The position numbers and the translations under genes were made by a program. DNA of 64,000 nt from Phocaeicola oris (GTDB taxonomy: Bacteria; Bacteroidota; Bacteroidia; Bacteroidales; Bacteroidaceae): the NCBI RefSeq assembly GCF_021295095.1, contig NZ_JAJLQX010000002.1:180682-244681 (forward strand), in the 5' to 3' direction. Within the stretch, counting starts at the first letter, position 1; each line of letters opens with the position of its first letter. Positions 17,045 through 27,193 of this stretch are shown here, piece after piece. Below the pieces are notes generated by a model. That model saw only the letters and a list, made by a program, of their open reading frames with translations. It ran no database searches and had not been told where the DNA came from.

Positions 17045-18133
17045 TTATTTCAATCTTACCTGAAAGTTAAGTTTAAAAGAGAGAGTAGTATCCTTTTCTT
17101 TGACTATTGAAGCATATTCATGACGAGAAGTACTTGAACGTTCCAAATATGCATTAGAAAAAAGATAATCCTCAAATCTATTACGGTCATAAAAATGATA
17201 GCATAAGATCTCACCGTCTTTTTTTACAACCAAATAACCACCATTTGCATCAAATTTTCCACTCCAAGCAGTAGCAGGCATCATGCCCAATGCTGCCGAA
17301 GTCAAAAGATGTTTAATTTTATACACATAAAATGGTGACGCTTGAGCCACATCATAATTCAAAGGATTTTTCTCGGTAAGGTTTTCAGCCAATTCTCGCA
17401 ATGTAGAAACTCCCGAATCTAATTGTTCTAAAAGCAAATTGGCTATAATAGCAGGCAAATCTCCATCAAGCATAATAAGATTATTACGAAATGTAGGGTT
17501 ATCCACTTTATCAAATATCAATACTCCACCTTTCTTCTTAATCGCGTTTACTCTTTCAATAACTTTATTCCGTAGAGGGTTTAAAGAATTTATACTGGAT
17601 ATATCTTTATCTGAAAGAAATACTCCTTCTATTTTAAAATTAAAGTTAGTCGCTTTGCTTGCATTTAATAGAGTTGAGTCTCCCCCGAGTTGGGATTTTA
17701 TGCTGAAACCCATTTCTGAATTTATTTTAGTCCTACGATCATGCAAAATGATTTTAATATCGGTTTTATCTGATGATTTTGCCTTCAAAGAATGACAATA
17801 AATACTATTCATGAAAATTTCAATTTGAGGTAAGGCAAATGCACCTTCATGTTCATTAACAGCTTTTAATAACTTTTCTGCTTCTATCAAAAATACTGAT
17901 GCAGGAATTCTCAATAATTCTTCACCGTCAGGAGTTTGAATTACAACATCTTTATCTTGCAATTTGTAATTGAAGTTGCCTTCCTTTTCATGGCGAAGAA
18001 TCATTATGATAGGATAAAACAAATCCTGAATCTTATTCAAGTTTTGATCGCCTGCATAAACTTTACCTTCACCTAATAATTTAAGCAAGGTATATATTTC
18101 ACACCATTCTCCTTTATTCCCTTTCAGTGCCAT
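17045..18133 (-). CDS. HpaII-type type II restriction endonuclease
   Basis: 362 residues. The N-terminus (KGNKGEWCEIYTLLKLLGEG, then a KVYAGD stretch) and overall length resemble the HpaII restriction endonuclease family, whose prototype cuts CCGG. I recognise the family by pattern, not by a search. It overlaps the upstream methyltransferase gene by 20 bases on the same strand, so translation is probably coupled and methylation precedes restriction. CCGG occurs often in this window, so the sequence does not avoid the proposed site. The gene looks AT-rich compared with its neighbours, as expected for a transferred module. The catalytic residues were not assigned with confidence. Confidence 0.72.
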   Translation of the reverse strand: MALKGNKGEWCEIYTLLKLLGEGKVYAGDQNLNKIQDLFYPIIMILRHEKEGNFNYKLQDKDVVIQTPDGEELLRIPASVFLIEAEKLLKAVNEHEGAFALPQIEIFMNSIYCHSLKAKSSDKTDIKIILHDRRTKINSEMGFSIKSQLGGDSTLLNASKATNFNFKIEGVFLSDKDISSINSLNPLRNKVIERVNAIKKKGGVLIFDKVDNPTFRNNLIMLDGDLPAIIANLLLEQLDSGVSTLRELAENLTEKNPLNYDVAQASPFYVYKIKHLLTSAALGMMPATAWSGKFDANGGYLVVKKDGEILCYHFYDRNRFEDYLFSNAYLERSSTSRHEYASIVKEKDTTLSFKLNFQVRLK

Positions 18134-19856
18134 ATTTTTTAGATTTTGAGAGATTGATTCTTTTTATAATTTCCTCAGCTGTCGCTTGAATTGCAGGTAC
18201 AGCAACTGAATTTCCAAATTGTTTATAAGCTGAAGCATCTGCTACTCCAATTATAAAGTTATCTGGAAAGCCTTGTAAACGAGCCCACTCACGTGGTGTC
18301 ATTCTTCTTAATCCATCACGATTAATTTCGCCTTTTATATTTGTCACAGGAGTAAAATCCTTAAGACGGTTATCAATTACAAGATTTCGTTCTCTCCCCA
18401 TTCCACCGACAACTATAGCATTTGCAATACCATTATCAGGAATTATCTCATATCCGAAGCCATTTCCTTTGGCAGCATGACGTTCTTTATGAGCTACAAG
18501 TGTTTTTATATATTGCGTAGATAAATAATATTTGGCGGAAACTACATTTTTTTCTTTTATGTCAGCAAACGTTTTGGTTTTATCTGTTGGCTCTGGATAT
18601 GTAAATTCATTTACATTCTGATCTTTTCTGAATCCTACAATATATACTCTCTCACGGTGTTGTGGTACTCCAAAATTCATTGCATTTACTATTTGTGGTT
18701 CTGGTACGTAATAATCCAAATCATCCCTTAAAACTTTTAATATTATTTGGATAGTCTTCCCTTTATCATGTATAAGTAATCCTTTAACATTTTCTAAAAA
18801 GAATGCTTTCGGACGTTTACGACGCAATATTTCCGCCACATCAAAAAATAATGTTCCCCTTGTTTCCTCAAATCCAAGCCGTTTCCCTGCTAATGAAAAT
18901 GCTTGGCAAGGAAATCCCGCACATAACACATCAAAATCATCTGGAATAAATGATTTTATAGATTCTTTAGTTATATCGCCAAATGGTACTTCGCCGTAAT
19001 TTAATAAATAGGTTTTTTGCGCCTGTGCATCCCATTCTGAAGAAAACACACATTTACCTCCAAGATTTTGCATTGCCATTCTGAAACCTCCAATTCCGGC
19101 AAACAAATCAACAAATGTAAACTTAGGATTATCCATCGGCAAAAATGGTACAGAAAACAGGTCCGAGAACAATGAATATTGAATATTTATATCAAAAAGG
19201 CTATTACTTTCAACTTCTTTCTGATGAACATTATATATATCCTCTATCAAGCCTTCTGCTTCACGTTCATATGGTTTGGCGTGTTTACATCCTTGATTAT
19301 GAAGATAATGAGACACTATTGCCATTTGCTCATCAAAAGGAATAACAGTCCCATCCTCATTAAAAGAATGAGGACCATACATCTGCATCAACACTTTGCT
19401 ACCACCACACATTTGAGTGATGGCAATTTTCCCAGTCCCTTTTGTTTTAACATTCATATAATTCAAAATTCTATTTAGGCATTTGTCGGATTCTTTAATT
19501 ATTTCCGTTTCCCAAAATCGAAAAACTTTCCAACCTTGCGCTTTCAATTGTTCATTGACCTCTCTATCTCTTTCAATATTCCGTTCAATCTTTGAATACC
19601 AAAATTCGCAATTGCTTTTATGGTCATTCTTTCGTTCTTCCCAATTTCTACCATGCCAAAATTCACCATCACAGAATATGGCAATTTGCATTTTTCGAAT
19701 AACAAAATCAGGTTTTCCAAAGACTGTTTTATCATTTTTGCGATATCTTATTCCTGCATTCCAAAGCAATTTGCCAAACAAAATTTCAAGTTTGGTTCCT
19801 TTACTTTTATTTGCAACCATATTCTTATGACGTTGCTCTTTTGTCAAATGGTCCAT
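18114..19856 (-). CDS. Fusion of Vsr-like mismatch endonuclease and C5-cytosine DNA methyltransferase
   Basis: 580 residues from the ATG at 19856; the longer frame to 19904 overlaps the -7 box and is rejected. Residues about 1-135 are Vsr-like: KPDFVI supplies the catalytic Asp (about D50) and FCDGEFWHGRNW the catalytic His (about H68). The zinc ligands of E. coli Vsr (C66, H71, C73) are replaced by E, R and W. After a linker of about 110 residues comes a complete C5 methyltransferase: motif I DLFAGIGGFRMA, motif IV GFPCQAFSLAG (catalytic Cys about residue 317), motif VI ENVKGL, motif VIII QHRERVYIVGF, motif IX RMTPREWARLQGFP, motif X QFGNSVAVPAI. Vsr enzymes repair T:G mismatches caused by deamination of 5-methylcytosine, so the fusion pairs methylation with its own mutation repair. 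Downstream is the endonuclease. Confidence 0.9.
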   Translation of the reverse strand: MDHLTKEQRHKNMVANKSKGTKLEILFGKLLWNAGIRYRKNDKTVFGKPDFVIRKMQIAIFCDGEFWHGRNWEERKNDHKSNCEFWYSKIERNIERDREVNEQLKAQGWKVFRFWETEIIKESDKCLNRILNYMNVKTKGTGKIAITQMCGGSKVLMQMYGPHSFNEDGTVIPFDEQMAIVSHYLHNQGCKHAKPYEREAEGLIEDIYNVHQKEVESNSLFDINIQYSLFSDLFSVPFLPMDNPKFTFVDLFAGIGGFRMAMQNLGGKCVFSSEWDAQAQKTYLLNYGEVPFGDITKESIKSFIPDDFDVLCAGFPCQAFSLAGKRLGFEETRGTLFFDVAEILRRKRPKAFFLENVKGLLIHDKGKTIQIILKVLRDDLDYYVPEPQIVNAMNFGVPQHRERVYIVGFRKDQNVNEFTYPEPTDKTKTFADIKEKNVVSAKYYLSTQYIKTLVAHKERHAAKGNGFGYEIIPDNGIANAIVVGGMGRERNLVIDNRLKDFTPVTNIKGEINRDGLRRMTPREWARLQGFPDNFIIGVADASAYKQFGNSVAVPAIQATAEEIIKRINLSKSKKYGTERE

Positions 19857-19901
19857 TAGTAACTTCGGATTTTGAAATAAATATATATTATATTCAAAAC
19901 A

Positions 19902-19909
19902 CAAATATA
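19902..19909 (-). promoter_or_regulatory. Putative -7 box of the restriction-modification operon
   Basis: The minus strand reads TATATTTG. A transcript start near 19894 fits the ATG at 19856 and rules out a start at 19904. Confidence 0.5.
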
Positions 19910-20241
19910 CTCATTTAAATTCGAATAGAATCATACGTTTGCTATTAAATATCTCAAAATATGTATTTCTAACACAAGATTTTTGACAAACTTCCTCCTT
20001 TCGGAGATATATGGCTCCTTCAATCAGGAACCAATCCTGTTCCGATGCATATAAACAGAAAAAATGACGCGGTTGAGCTTACACATTCATCAGAATGAAT
20101 TTGTCCGGTTATCCGAAAGAGTTGAGCAATCCATACGCGTTACTATAAAATAAAAGCATTCTATAAAAGGATATAAACCAATCATTCTACTGATAGACAC
20201 TTATATTTTTTAGAATCCACCTTATACATAGTTAATAAAAT
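19910..20241. other. Intergenic region with nothing recognised
   Basis: About 330 bases between the divergent restriction-modification operon and the broken Nudix gene. No protein-like frame, RNA gene or repeat of the 22-bp family was found. Confidence 0.4.
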
Positions 20242-20742
20242 ATGAATTACGATAATGAAAAAGAGATGCTCCCACTGGTTGATGAGCAAGGAAATATCAT
20301 AGGAGCAGCCTCAAGAGGTGAATGCCACAATGGAAGTAAAAAGACGCATCCCGTAGTTCACCTTCACGTATTCAACAGTCGGGGAGAGCTATACCTTTAG
20401 AAGCGTCCTCACTGGAAAGATATCCAGCCGGACAAATGGGACACGGCTGTTGGTGGACATGTTGATTTAGGAGAGAACATTGACATGGCACTCAAAAGAG
20501 AAGCCCGTGAAGAACTTGGCATCACCGATTTTGTTCCGGAACAACTCACCATATATGTTTTTGAATCTGCCCGAGAAAAAGAACTTGTATTTGTACATAA
20601 AACCATATACGGTGGTGTCATCAAGCCCAGCAAAGAACTAGCCGGAGGTAAATTCTGGACATTGCAAGAGATTCGCAATGCCATAGGAAAGGATATTCTC
20701 ACTCCAAACTTCGAACAAGAATTCAAAAGATTAAACTTTTAG
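20242..20742 (+). pseudogene. Nudix hydrolase interrupted by an in-frame amber codon
   Basis: Read through one TAG (20398-20400, codon 53), the frame from the ATG at 20242 gives a continuous 166-codon Nudix protein. Before the stop it reads KTHPVVHLHVFNSRGELYL, after it KRPHWKDIQPDKWDTAVGGH. The Nudix box is intact (GHVDLGE, seven residues, REAREELGI). In relatives this position is normally Gln (LYLQKRP), so one C-to-T change (CAG to TAG) explains the break. The family hydrolyses nucleoside diphosphate derivatives; this subgroup resembles YfcD/isopentenyl-diphosphate-isomerase-like Nudix proteins. An internal ATG at 20485 would start inside the Nudix box and is unlikely to give a working enzyme. 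No frameshift or other damage is seen, so the loss is recent, or the codon is suppressed. Confidence 0.85.
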
Positions 20743-20888
20743 CTTGTTGCCATTAACGTCCGATGAAAAACAGAGAGCTGGTCATGCAGAGACCTACGAA
20801 GATAGAATGTGGTCTTATAGCATGTTGGTAAGGTGTTTTTCCCTTTTTGTTTGATCCATTAAAATGGTCATAAAGAGATGGAGGAAAA

Positions 20889-21033
20889 GTCATGCGGATG
20901 AGCCGAGCAACTCATGCGCATGAACTTGTCAACTCATACGCATGAATCGATCAACTCATACGCATGAACTTGTTGACTCATCCGCATGAATCGTCTAATT
21001 CATACACATCACTTTTCATACTCATCCGCATCG
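20889..21033. repeat. 22-bp palindromic repeat array, locus 2
   Basis: About six units with a 22-bp period (core AACTCATACGCATGAA and variants), between the broken Nudix gene and the convergent 86-aa gene. Flanks are shared with locus 4: upstream TCATAAAGAGA..GGA..AAAGT, downstream ACTTT.CATA and CGGA.TAG, so the whole element is nearer 180 bp. Confidence 0.85.
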
Positions 21034-21141
21034 GAGTAGTAACTGCATGCTATTTGATTTTTCCAAAGATTTATATGTCTGTTTAAGAAGAAGCAATGAT
21101 ACACAGCTTATATTATTTTGAATTCGTCGAACTCACGCCAA

Positions 21142-21402
21142 TCACTTTATTCCTGCACGCACGCAATCGTATAACGTTCCGATGAACCAAAGCAAGAAAA
21201 GAATGGAAATCATGACATTTCCATACGTAAAAACCAAACAAGTGAATGCCAGCATGACATGCGTAATTCGCAGTACATGAGAAGTACTTACCTCCTCGCC
21301 CAAGTACATAGAGAATAAACCTGCATAAGAGTCAGCTGCATTAGCAATCGTCATCTTTACACGTTCTTTTAACGATAACCGGAGTGATAAATCTTTTTTC
21401 AT
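21142..21402 (-). CDS. Small inner-membrane protein, hypothetical
   Basis: 86 residues. The first 40 are polar and amphipathic (LRLSLKERVKMTIANAADSYAGLFS). Two hydrophobic segments follow (about residues 48-62 and 64-79), giving a hairpin in the membrane with a short charged tail. I recognise no family. It shares strand with the WYL regulator upstream, 66 bp away, and may be under its control, but this is only positional. It is bounded downstream by the 22-bp repeat array. Confidence 0.55.
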   Translation of the reverse strand: MKKDLSLRLSLKERVKMTIANAADSYAGLFSMYLGEEVSTSHVLRITHVMLAFTCLVFTYGNVMISILFLLWFIGTLYDCVRAGIK

Positions 21403-21467
21403 AATCGTTTCCTTTTTTATTTTAACACAACAAAGGAACCTTATGAAATTGACAAACTACGTCAAAT

Positions 21468-22370
21468 CTAAATCTTTTTACTCATTATTTTCACTTTTGC
21501 GTGAATATAGTCTTTAAACTCCTCTGATCCAAGAATTTCTATATCATCGAATACCCCCAAGACAAAACGCCCGACTCCTACATAGCTGCACACATCCGTC
21601 TCTAAAATCCAATGACTTTCATCCGCTATTGTCAGTTGCTTCTCTGCTAAAGGGAACTCCTCTATCAACAGATTAGCAGCTACCAGTCCCATCCGTAACT
21701 TAACAGGCAACCGTTTATCACTGCTGATGTGAAATATATCGGTGAATCCCTGTTGATGCAAAGTCTCAAACTGCCAATCTGTTTCCTTTATCTCGACCGA
21801 TTTAATACGTGACACCTTAAACAGTTTATTCTTTCCTGAAGATAATTCATAACACCAAATTTCATTATTATTAGCAGTAAAAGCAAACGGTTCCACTATT
21901 CGGTCACTGACATTATGACTGTTTGAGGATCGGTAATCATGAAACTCCACTTGTTTTTTCTGCTTAATGCATTCATAAATGTTATGCACATTATCTCCAA
22001 TACCACTACGAACAACAATTTCTGAAAGAATCTGATAATCATACACCTTATAAAGTTTCGCTTTCAGATTCTCTTTCAGCAAAGTATTCTCATCAATGCT
22101 CTCGATAGCACGTTTCAGTATATACGCTTCCTCTTCGGTGAAGTGAACCAGTCGTGTGATATCCTTAAAATAGGGTGATGACTTATCCAGCGAGTAGAAT
22201 CCGTTCTGTTTCCGAACAATGAAACCTGCCATTTTAAAAGCCTCCACATACCGATATACGTTACGAGAGCTCATTTCCAGACGCTCTCCTAATTCTTCGA
22301 GTGTATATTTCCGATTCGAAGTCATCAACATCATTAATCGAAGCTGACGTTCAAACTTATGCAGTTCCAT
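21468..22370 (-). CDS. WYL-domain transcriptional regulator
   Basis: 300 residues from the ATG at 22370 (MELHKFERQLRLMM). The longer frame to 22427 runs through the groEL terminator and a -7 box and is not credible. The N-terminal winged helix-turn-helix is clear (YTLEELGERLEMSSRNVYRY, about residues 20-40). The central and C-terminal parts match WYL regulators (VEFHDYRSSNSHNVSDRIVEPFAF ... NNEIWCYELSSGKNKLFKVSRI), where this region senses ligands or nucleic acid. These proteins usually repress nearby or defence genes. The 86-aa membrane protein is directly downstream. The target is not known. Confidence 0.85.
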   Translation of the reverse strand: MELHKFERQLRLMMLMTSNRKYTLEELGERLEMSSRNVYRYVEAFKMAGFIVRKQNGFYSLDKSSPYFKDITRLVHFTEEEAYILKRAIESIDENTLLKENLKAKLYKVYDYQILSEIVVRSGIGDNVHNIYECIKQKKQVEFHDYRSSNSHNVSDRIVEPFAFTANNNEIWCYELSSGKNKLFKVSRIKSVEIKETDWQFETLHQQGFTDIFHISSDKRLPVKLRMGLVAANLLIEEFPLAEKQLTIADESHWILETDVCSYVGVGRFVLGVFDDIEILGSEEFKDYIHAKVKIMSKKI

Positions 22371-22391
22371 AATAATCTTTATTAATTGTAC

Positions 22392-22399
22392 CAAAAATA
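22392..22399 (-). promoter_or_regulatory. Putative -7 box of the WYL regulator
   Basis: The minus strand reads TATTTTTG, 21 bp upstream of the ATG at 22370, supporting the shorter start. Confidence 0.45.
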
Positions 22400-22403
22400 T
22401 AAA

Positions 22404-22437
22404 AAACTCCTCATCAGCTTTCGCCAATGAGGAGTTT
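22404..22437 (-). terminator. Terminator of groES-groEL
   Basis: The stem AAACTCCTCA pairs with TGAGGAGTTT around a 14-nt loop and is followed on the minus strand by a T run. It lies 21 bp after the groEL stop. Confidence 0.85.
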
Positions 22438-22457
22438 AATTTTTTATGGGTTGAAGA

Positions 22458-24104
<1,647 letters not shown>

Positions 24105-24116
24105 TTAAACAATACA

Positions 24117-24389
24117 TTATCCGATAACAGCAAGAACATCGCTTTGACGCATGATCAAGTATTTAGTTCCATCGCATTCTACTTCAGTACCGGCATACTT
24201 ACCATACAATACTTTGTCGCCTTCTTTCAAGACCATCTCCTCATCTTTTGTTCCGTTACCAACGGCTACTACTGTACCGTCTAATGGTTTCTCTTTTGCT
24301 GTATCAGGAATAATGATACCGCCAACTGTCTTTTCTTCCGCTTTTTCAGGAAGAATCAGAACTCTGTCTGCTAATGGTTTAATATTCAT
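24117..24389 (-). CDS. groS: Co-chaperonin GroES
   Basis: 90 residues from the ATG at 24389 ([12 protein letters not shown]), the standard family start and length; a longer frame to 24518 is an upstream extension. It forms the heptameric lid of the GroEL chamber. The mobile loop ([18 protein letters not shown]) and the C-terminal [13 protein letters not shown] strand are present. A -7 box lies about 70 bp upstream. I saw no CIRCE-type inverted repeat, so heat control is probably not by HrcA at this promoter. Confidence 0.97.
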   Translation of the reverse strand: MNIKPLADRVLILPEKAEEKTVGGIIIPDTAKEKPLDGTVVAVGNGTKDEEMVLKEGDKVLYGKYAGTEVECDGTKYLIMRQSDVLAVIG

Positions 24390-24457
24390 AATGATATATT
24401 TTAAAGTATTACAATTATCTTTTTTGAAAGACACAGAACACTCTGCGAAAAGTATGC

Positions 24458-24465
24458 CAAACTTA
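24458..24465 (-). promoter_or_regulatory. Putative -7 box of groES-groEL
   Basis: The minus strand reads TAAGTTTG, matching TAnnTTTG, 68 bp before the groES ATG. Confidence 0.45.
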
Positions 24466-24581
24466 AAATATCCGAAAAAAAATATATGTACTGATGAGCT
24501 ATATTCGTTGAAAGTCATAGAAAAGCAACCTTCAATTCAGAGCATATTCAGATTCTAAGAACTAAGTTTCAGAACTTAATC

Positions 24582-25940
24582 TTAAACTAATTTCAGTAAC
24601 TCTTCAGATGTAACCATCTGTTGCTCACCGGTTGACATATTCTTTACCGTTACTTTTCCTTCTGCCATTTCATTTTCTCCAACGATAACTACAAACGGTA
24701 TATGCTTACTGTTGGCATAGCTCATCTGTTTCTTCATCTTTGCAGCATCAGGATAAAGTTCGGAACAAACACTATTGTCACGCAACTTTGTCATAATTGT
24801 CAGACAGTAATCGGCCTCTTTCTCTCCAAAGTTGACAAAGAGCACCCGAGTGCCATTGACGGTCTCTTTCGGGTATAAATCCAACTGATTCAGCACGTCA
24901 TAGATACGATCGGCTCCAAACGAGATGCCGACACCCGATATCCCGGGCATGCCAAACACACCCGTCAAATTGTCATATCGTCCGCCACCCAGAATACTAC
25001 CAATCTCCACATCGAGCGCTTTCACTTCGAAAATGGCTCCGGTATAGTAATTTAATCCACGGGCTAAGGTCAAATCCAGCTCAACCTTATTCTGCAAACC
25101 TAACGATCCTGCTGTTTTCAGAATGAACTCACTCTCCCCAATGCCTTTCATGCCTATCTCATTGGCTGCAAGAATGGTTTTCAACTTCTCCAGTTTCTCC
25201 GCGTTTGTCCCACTCAACAAGATAATCGGCTGCAACTTATCAATAGCTGCCTGAGGTATTCCTTTCGATGCCAATTCGGCATTCACATTATCCAATCCTA
25301 TCTTATCGAGTTTGTCAATGGCAACCGTAATATCGACTATCTTATCGGCTTCACCGATAATCTCGGCAATACCTGAAAGAATCTTTCTGTTGTTGATTTT
25401 TATACAGATGTGAACTCCGAACTTGCCGAATACCTTATCAATCATCTGAACCAGATCAACCTCATTCATCAACGAATCACTACCTACCACATCGGCATCG
25501 CACTGATAGAACTCACGATAACGCCCTTTCTGGGGACGATCGGCACGCCAGACAGGTTGTATCTGGAAACGCTTGAACGGGAATGTCAGCTCATCACGAT
25601 GCTGAACCACGTAACGGGCAAAAGGAACAGTCAGGTCATATCGTAACCCTTTTTCGCAAATACATTTGCTCAGATGAACAGGATCACACTTTATCCACTC
25701 TTCTTTGGATACATCGGCTAAGAAATTACCCGAATCAAGCACTTTAAAGAGCAGCTTATCTCCTTCATCACCGTATTTGCCCAACAGAGATGACAAGTTC
25801 TCCATAGCCGGAGTCTCTATCTGTTGGAATCCGAACAGATAGAACGTCTCGCGAATAGTATCAAATATGTAATTACGTTTCGCCATCTCCATAGGCGAAA
25901 AGTCTCTCGTTCCTTTTGGAATACTTGGTTTTGCTACCAT
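24582..25940 (-). CDS. hisS: Histidyl-tRNA synthetase
   Basis: 452 residues from the ATG at 25940 ([14 protein letters not shown]). It charges tRNA-His with histidine in the cytosol. Class II motifs are visible: the N-terminal KGTRDFSP, motif 2 around [29 protein letters not shown], and the histidine-specific [14 protein letters not shown] and GGGRYDNL. The C-terminal anticodon-binding domain follows (about residue 360 onward). The called longer frame to 25994 overlaps the promoter and is rejected. Single gene upstream of the groES region. Confidence 0.97.
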   Translation of the reverse strand: MVAKPSIPKGTRDFSPMEMAKRNYIFDTIRETFYLFGFQQIETPAMENLSSLLGKYGDEGDKLLFKVLDSGNFLADVSKEEWIKCDPVHLSKCICEKGLRYDLTVPFARYVVQHRDELTFPFKRFQIQPVWRADRPQKGRYREFYQCDADVVGSDSLMNEVDLVQMIDKVFGKFGVHICIKINNRKILSGIAEIIGEADKIVDITVAIDKLDKIGLDNVNAELASKGIPQAAIDKLQPIILLSGTNAEKLEKLKTILAANEIGMKGIGESEFILKTAGSLGLQNKVELDLTLARGLNYYTGAIFEVKALDVEIGSILGGGRYDNLTGVFGMPGISGVGISFGADRIYDVLNQLDLYPKETVNGTRVLFVNFGEKEADYCLTIMTKLRDNSVCSELYPDAAKMKKQMSYANSKHIPFVVIVGENEMAEGKVTVKNMSTGEQQMVTSEELLKLV

Positions 25941-25965
25941 AATTTTATCATTTATTATCGAACTG

Positions 25966-25973
25966 CAAAAGTA
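25966..25973 (-). promoter_or_regulatory. Putative -7 box of hisS
   Basis: The minus strand reads TACTTTTG, 25 bp upstream of the ATG at 25940, supporting that start. Confidence 0.5.
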
Positions 25974-26032
25974 ATGAAATCCTTCCGAACTCACAACGTT
26001 TTACCCGATTTCATTTCTACATGATGTCTCGA

Positions 26033-26103
26033 CTTTAAACATCCATGACATACTTCTTGTGTTAAAAAGTATAAAGTAGTTTAATTTTTTGCTTGTCAAT
26101 AAT
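26033..26103 (+). repeat. Direct repeat, left copy, flanking the DUF3784-like gene
   Basis: About 68 bp, differing at three positions from 26971-27041. It begins with CTTTAAACATCC, which in the right copy contains the stop codon of the membrane protein gene. The left copy therefore looks like the 3' end and trailer of a lost upstream paralogue, or a repeat that marks the unit's ends. Confidence 0.8.
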
Positions 26104-26199
26104 AACATCTATTATATTTAGCAAAAAATAAATGACAGTCTTCTTTCGGCATTATTTACCTCGTTTCAACACATAATGAAATCACTAACCTAATATTTT

Positions 26200-26976
26200 A
26201 TGAAAAGTACATTTATTATATCTGTCATATTTGGCATACTATTGATTGTATGTGGAATATTAGTTGTAAAGTATCCAAGTTCCCTTAATGGATTTAAGTC
26301 TTTAAACAAAGACCGATTTAAAAGTCATGAAGTGCAAAATGCGATAAAATTTATTTCTATCTCTTTGATAATAGGAGGATTCGTTGCCATTTCCGGAAGT
26401 ACCGTTCTAAGCATAACAAATAGCATGAGATATATCTTTTGGATTTTGTTAAGCGCAATTCTTATTCCTCTACTATGCTATTTATATCAATACGAAAAAG
26501 TCTTAACAGAAAAAGAGAAAGTCAAGTTCTATTTTATGGTCATTCTCACTTGTTTTATTATTGTCGGAATTGTTTTTTATAAAGCAAGTCGAAGTCCTGC
26601 TCTTTCTGTGCAAGAGGGCTTTATAGACATCTCTTGTTACAGATTTTACGATCATATTCCAACCGAAAATGTTTCAGAAGTTAATCTTGTCCAAAAGCTC
26701 CCTTCTATAAAAAGAAGATCAAATGGTTTAGCCGTGAATGAAACCAGACTCGGATATTTTGAGACGAATAAAAACGAAAAGATTAAGTTGTATTCAAAAT
26801 CATACAGAGGTCCTTACATTTATATTTCAACTAAAGATAATAAATATATCTATATAAACTATGTAGATAGTACGAAGACAAAACAAGTATTTGATAATAT
26901 AAAAAAGCAGATAAAAATCTTTTCCGTTCTAAAGAAGTATGGAGCTTACCATTCGGCATATCCGAATTATCTTTAA
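26200..26976 (+). CDS. DUF3784-like integral membrane protein with C-terminal PH-like region
   Basis: 258 residues. Four hydrophobic segments are seen (about residues 4-23, 50-70, 77-97 and 108-126). The first is followed by YPSSLNGFKSLNKDRF, the pattern I associate with DUF3784 proteins. The C-terminal ~120 residues are soluble, with alternating strands (FIDISCYRFYDHIP, IKLYSKSYRGPYIYIST, NKYIYINYVDS), suggesting a bacterial PH-like domain facing the cytosol. Function unknown. The stop codon is inside the right copy of a 68-bp direct repeat whose other copy lies just upstream, so the gene sits in a 940-bp duplicated-end unit. Confidence 0.7.
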   Translation: MKSTFIISVIFGILLIVCGILVVKYPSSLNGFKSLNKDRFKSHEVQNAIKFISISLIIGGFVAISGSTVLSITNSMRYIFWILLSAILIPLLCYLYQYEKVLTEKEKVKFYFMVILTCFIIVGIVFYKASRSPALSVQEGFIDISCYRFYDHIPTENVSEVNLVQKLPSIKRRSNGLAVNETRLGYFETNKNEKIKLYSKSYRGPYIYISTKDNKYIYINYVDSTKTKQVFDNIKKQIKIFSVLKKYGAYHSAYPNYL

Positions 26977-27041
26977 ACATCCATGACATACTTCTTGTGT
27001 TAAAAGATATAAAGTAGTTTAATTTTTCGCTTGTCAATAAA
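26971..27041 (+). repeat. Direct repeat, right copy
   Basis: It matches 26033-26103 with three substitutions over 68 bp and is offset by 938 bp. It overlaps the last codons and stop of the DUF3784-like gene. Confidence 0.8.
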
Positions 27042-27146
27042 TAAGCAAAGTAATTAGGTTGGTTCCTTAATGACAATTATTGAACATAAGTACGAACTAA
27101 AAAAGAATTATCTTTCATTTCATAACTGCGTGAGTTGATACAACTC

Positions 27147-27193
27147 AAAAGAAAGAGCCTGTCGTTGATAAAACAATGGCAGGCTTTCTTTTT
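27147..27193 (-). terminator. Terminator (probably bidirectional) after the CbiL-like gene
   Basis: The stem AAAAGAAAG..GCCTG.C pairs with GCAGGCTTTCTTTTT with a small bulge. It immediately follows the minus-strand stop at 27192; T runs occur on both sides. Confidence 0.65.

Noticed and set aside
22371-22427. Extended N-terminus of the WYL regulator
   Set aside because: This extension is the groEL terminator hairpin plus a -7 box, and the translated residues have no conservation-like features.
24444-24459. Sigma-54 type promoter (GG-N10-GC) upstream of groES
   Set aside because: The spacing fits by eye, but a standard -7 box (minus strand TAAGTTTG, 24458-24465) overlaps it, and no activator site was seen. 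One chance match is not enough.
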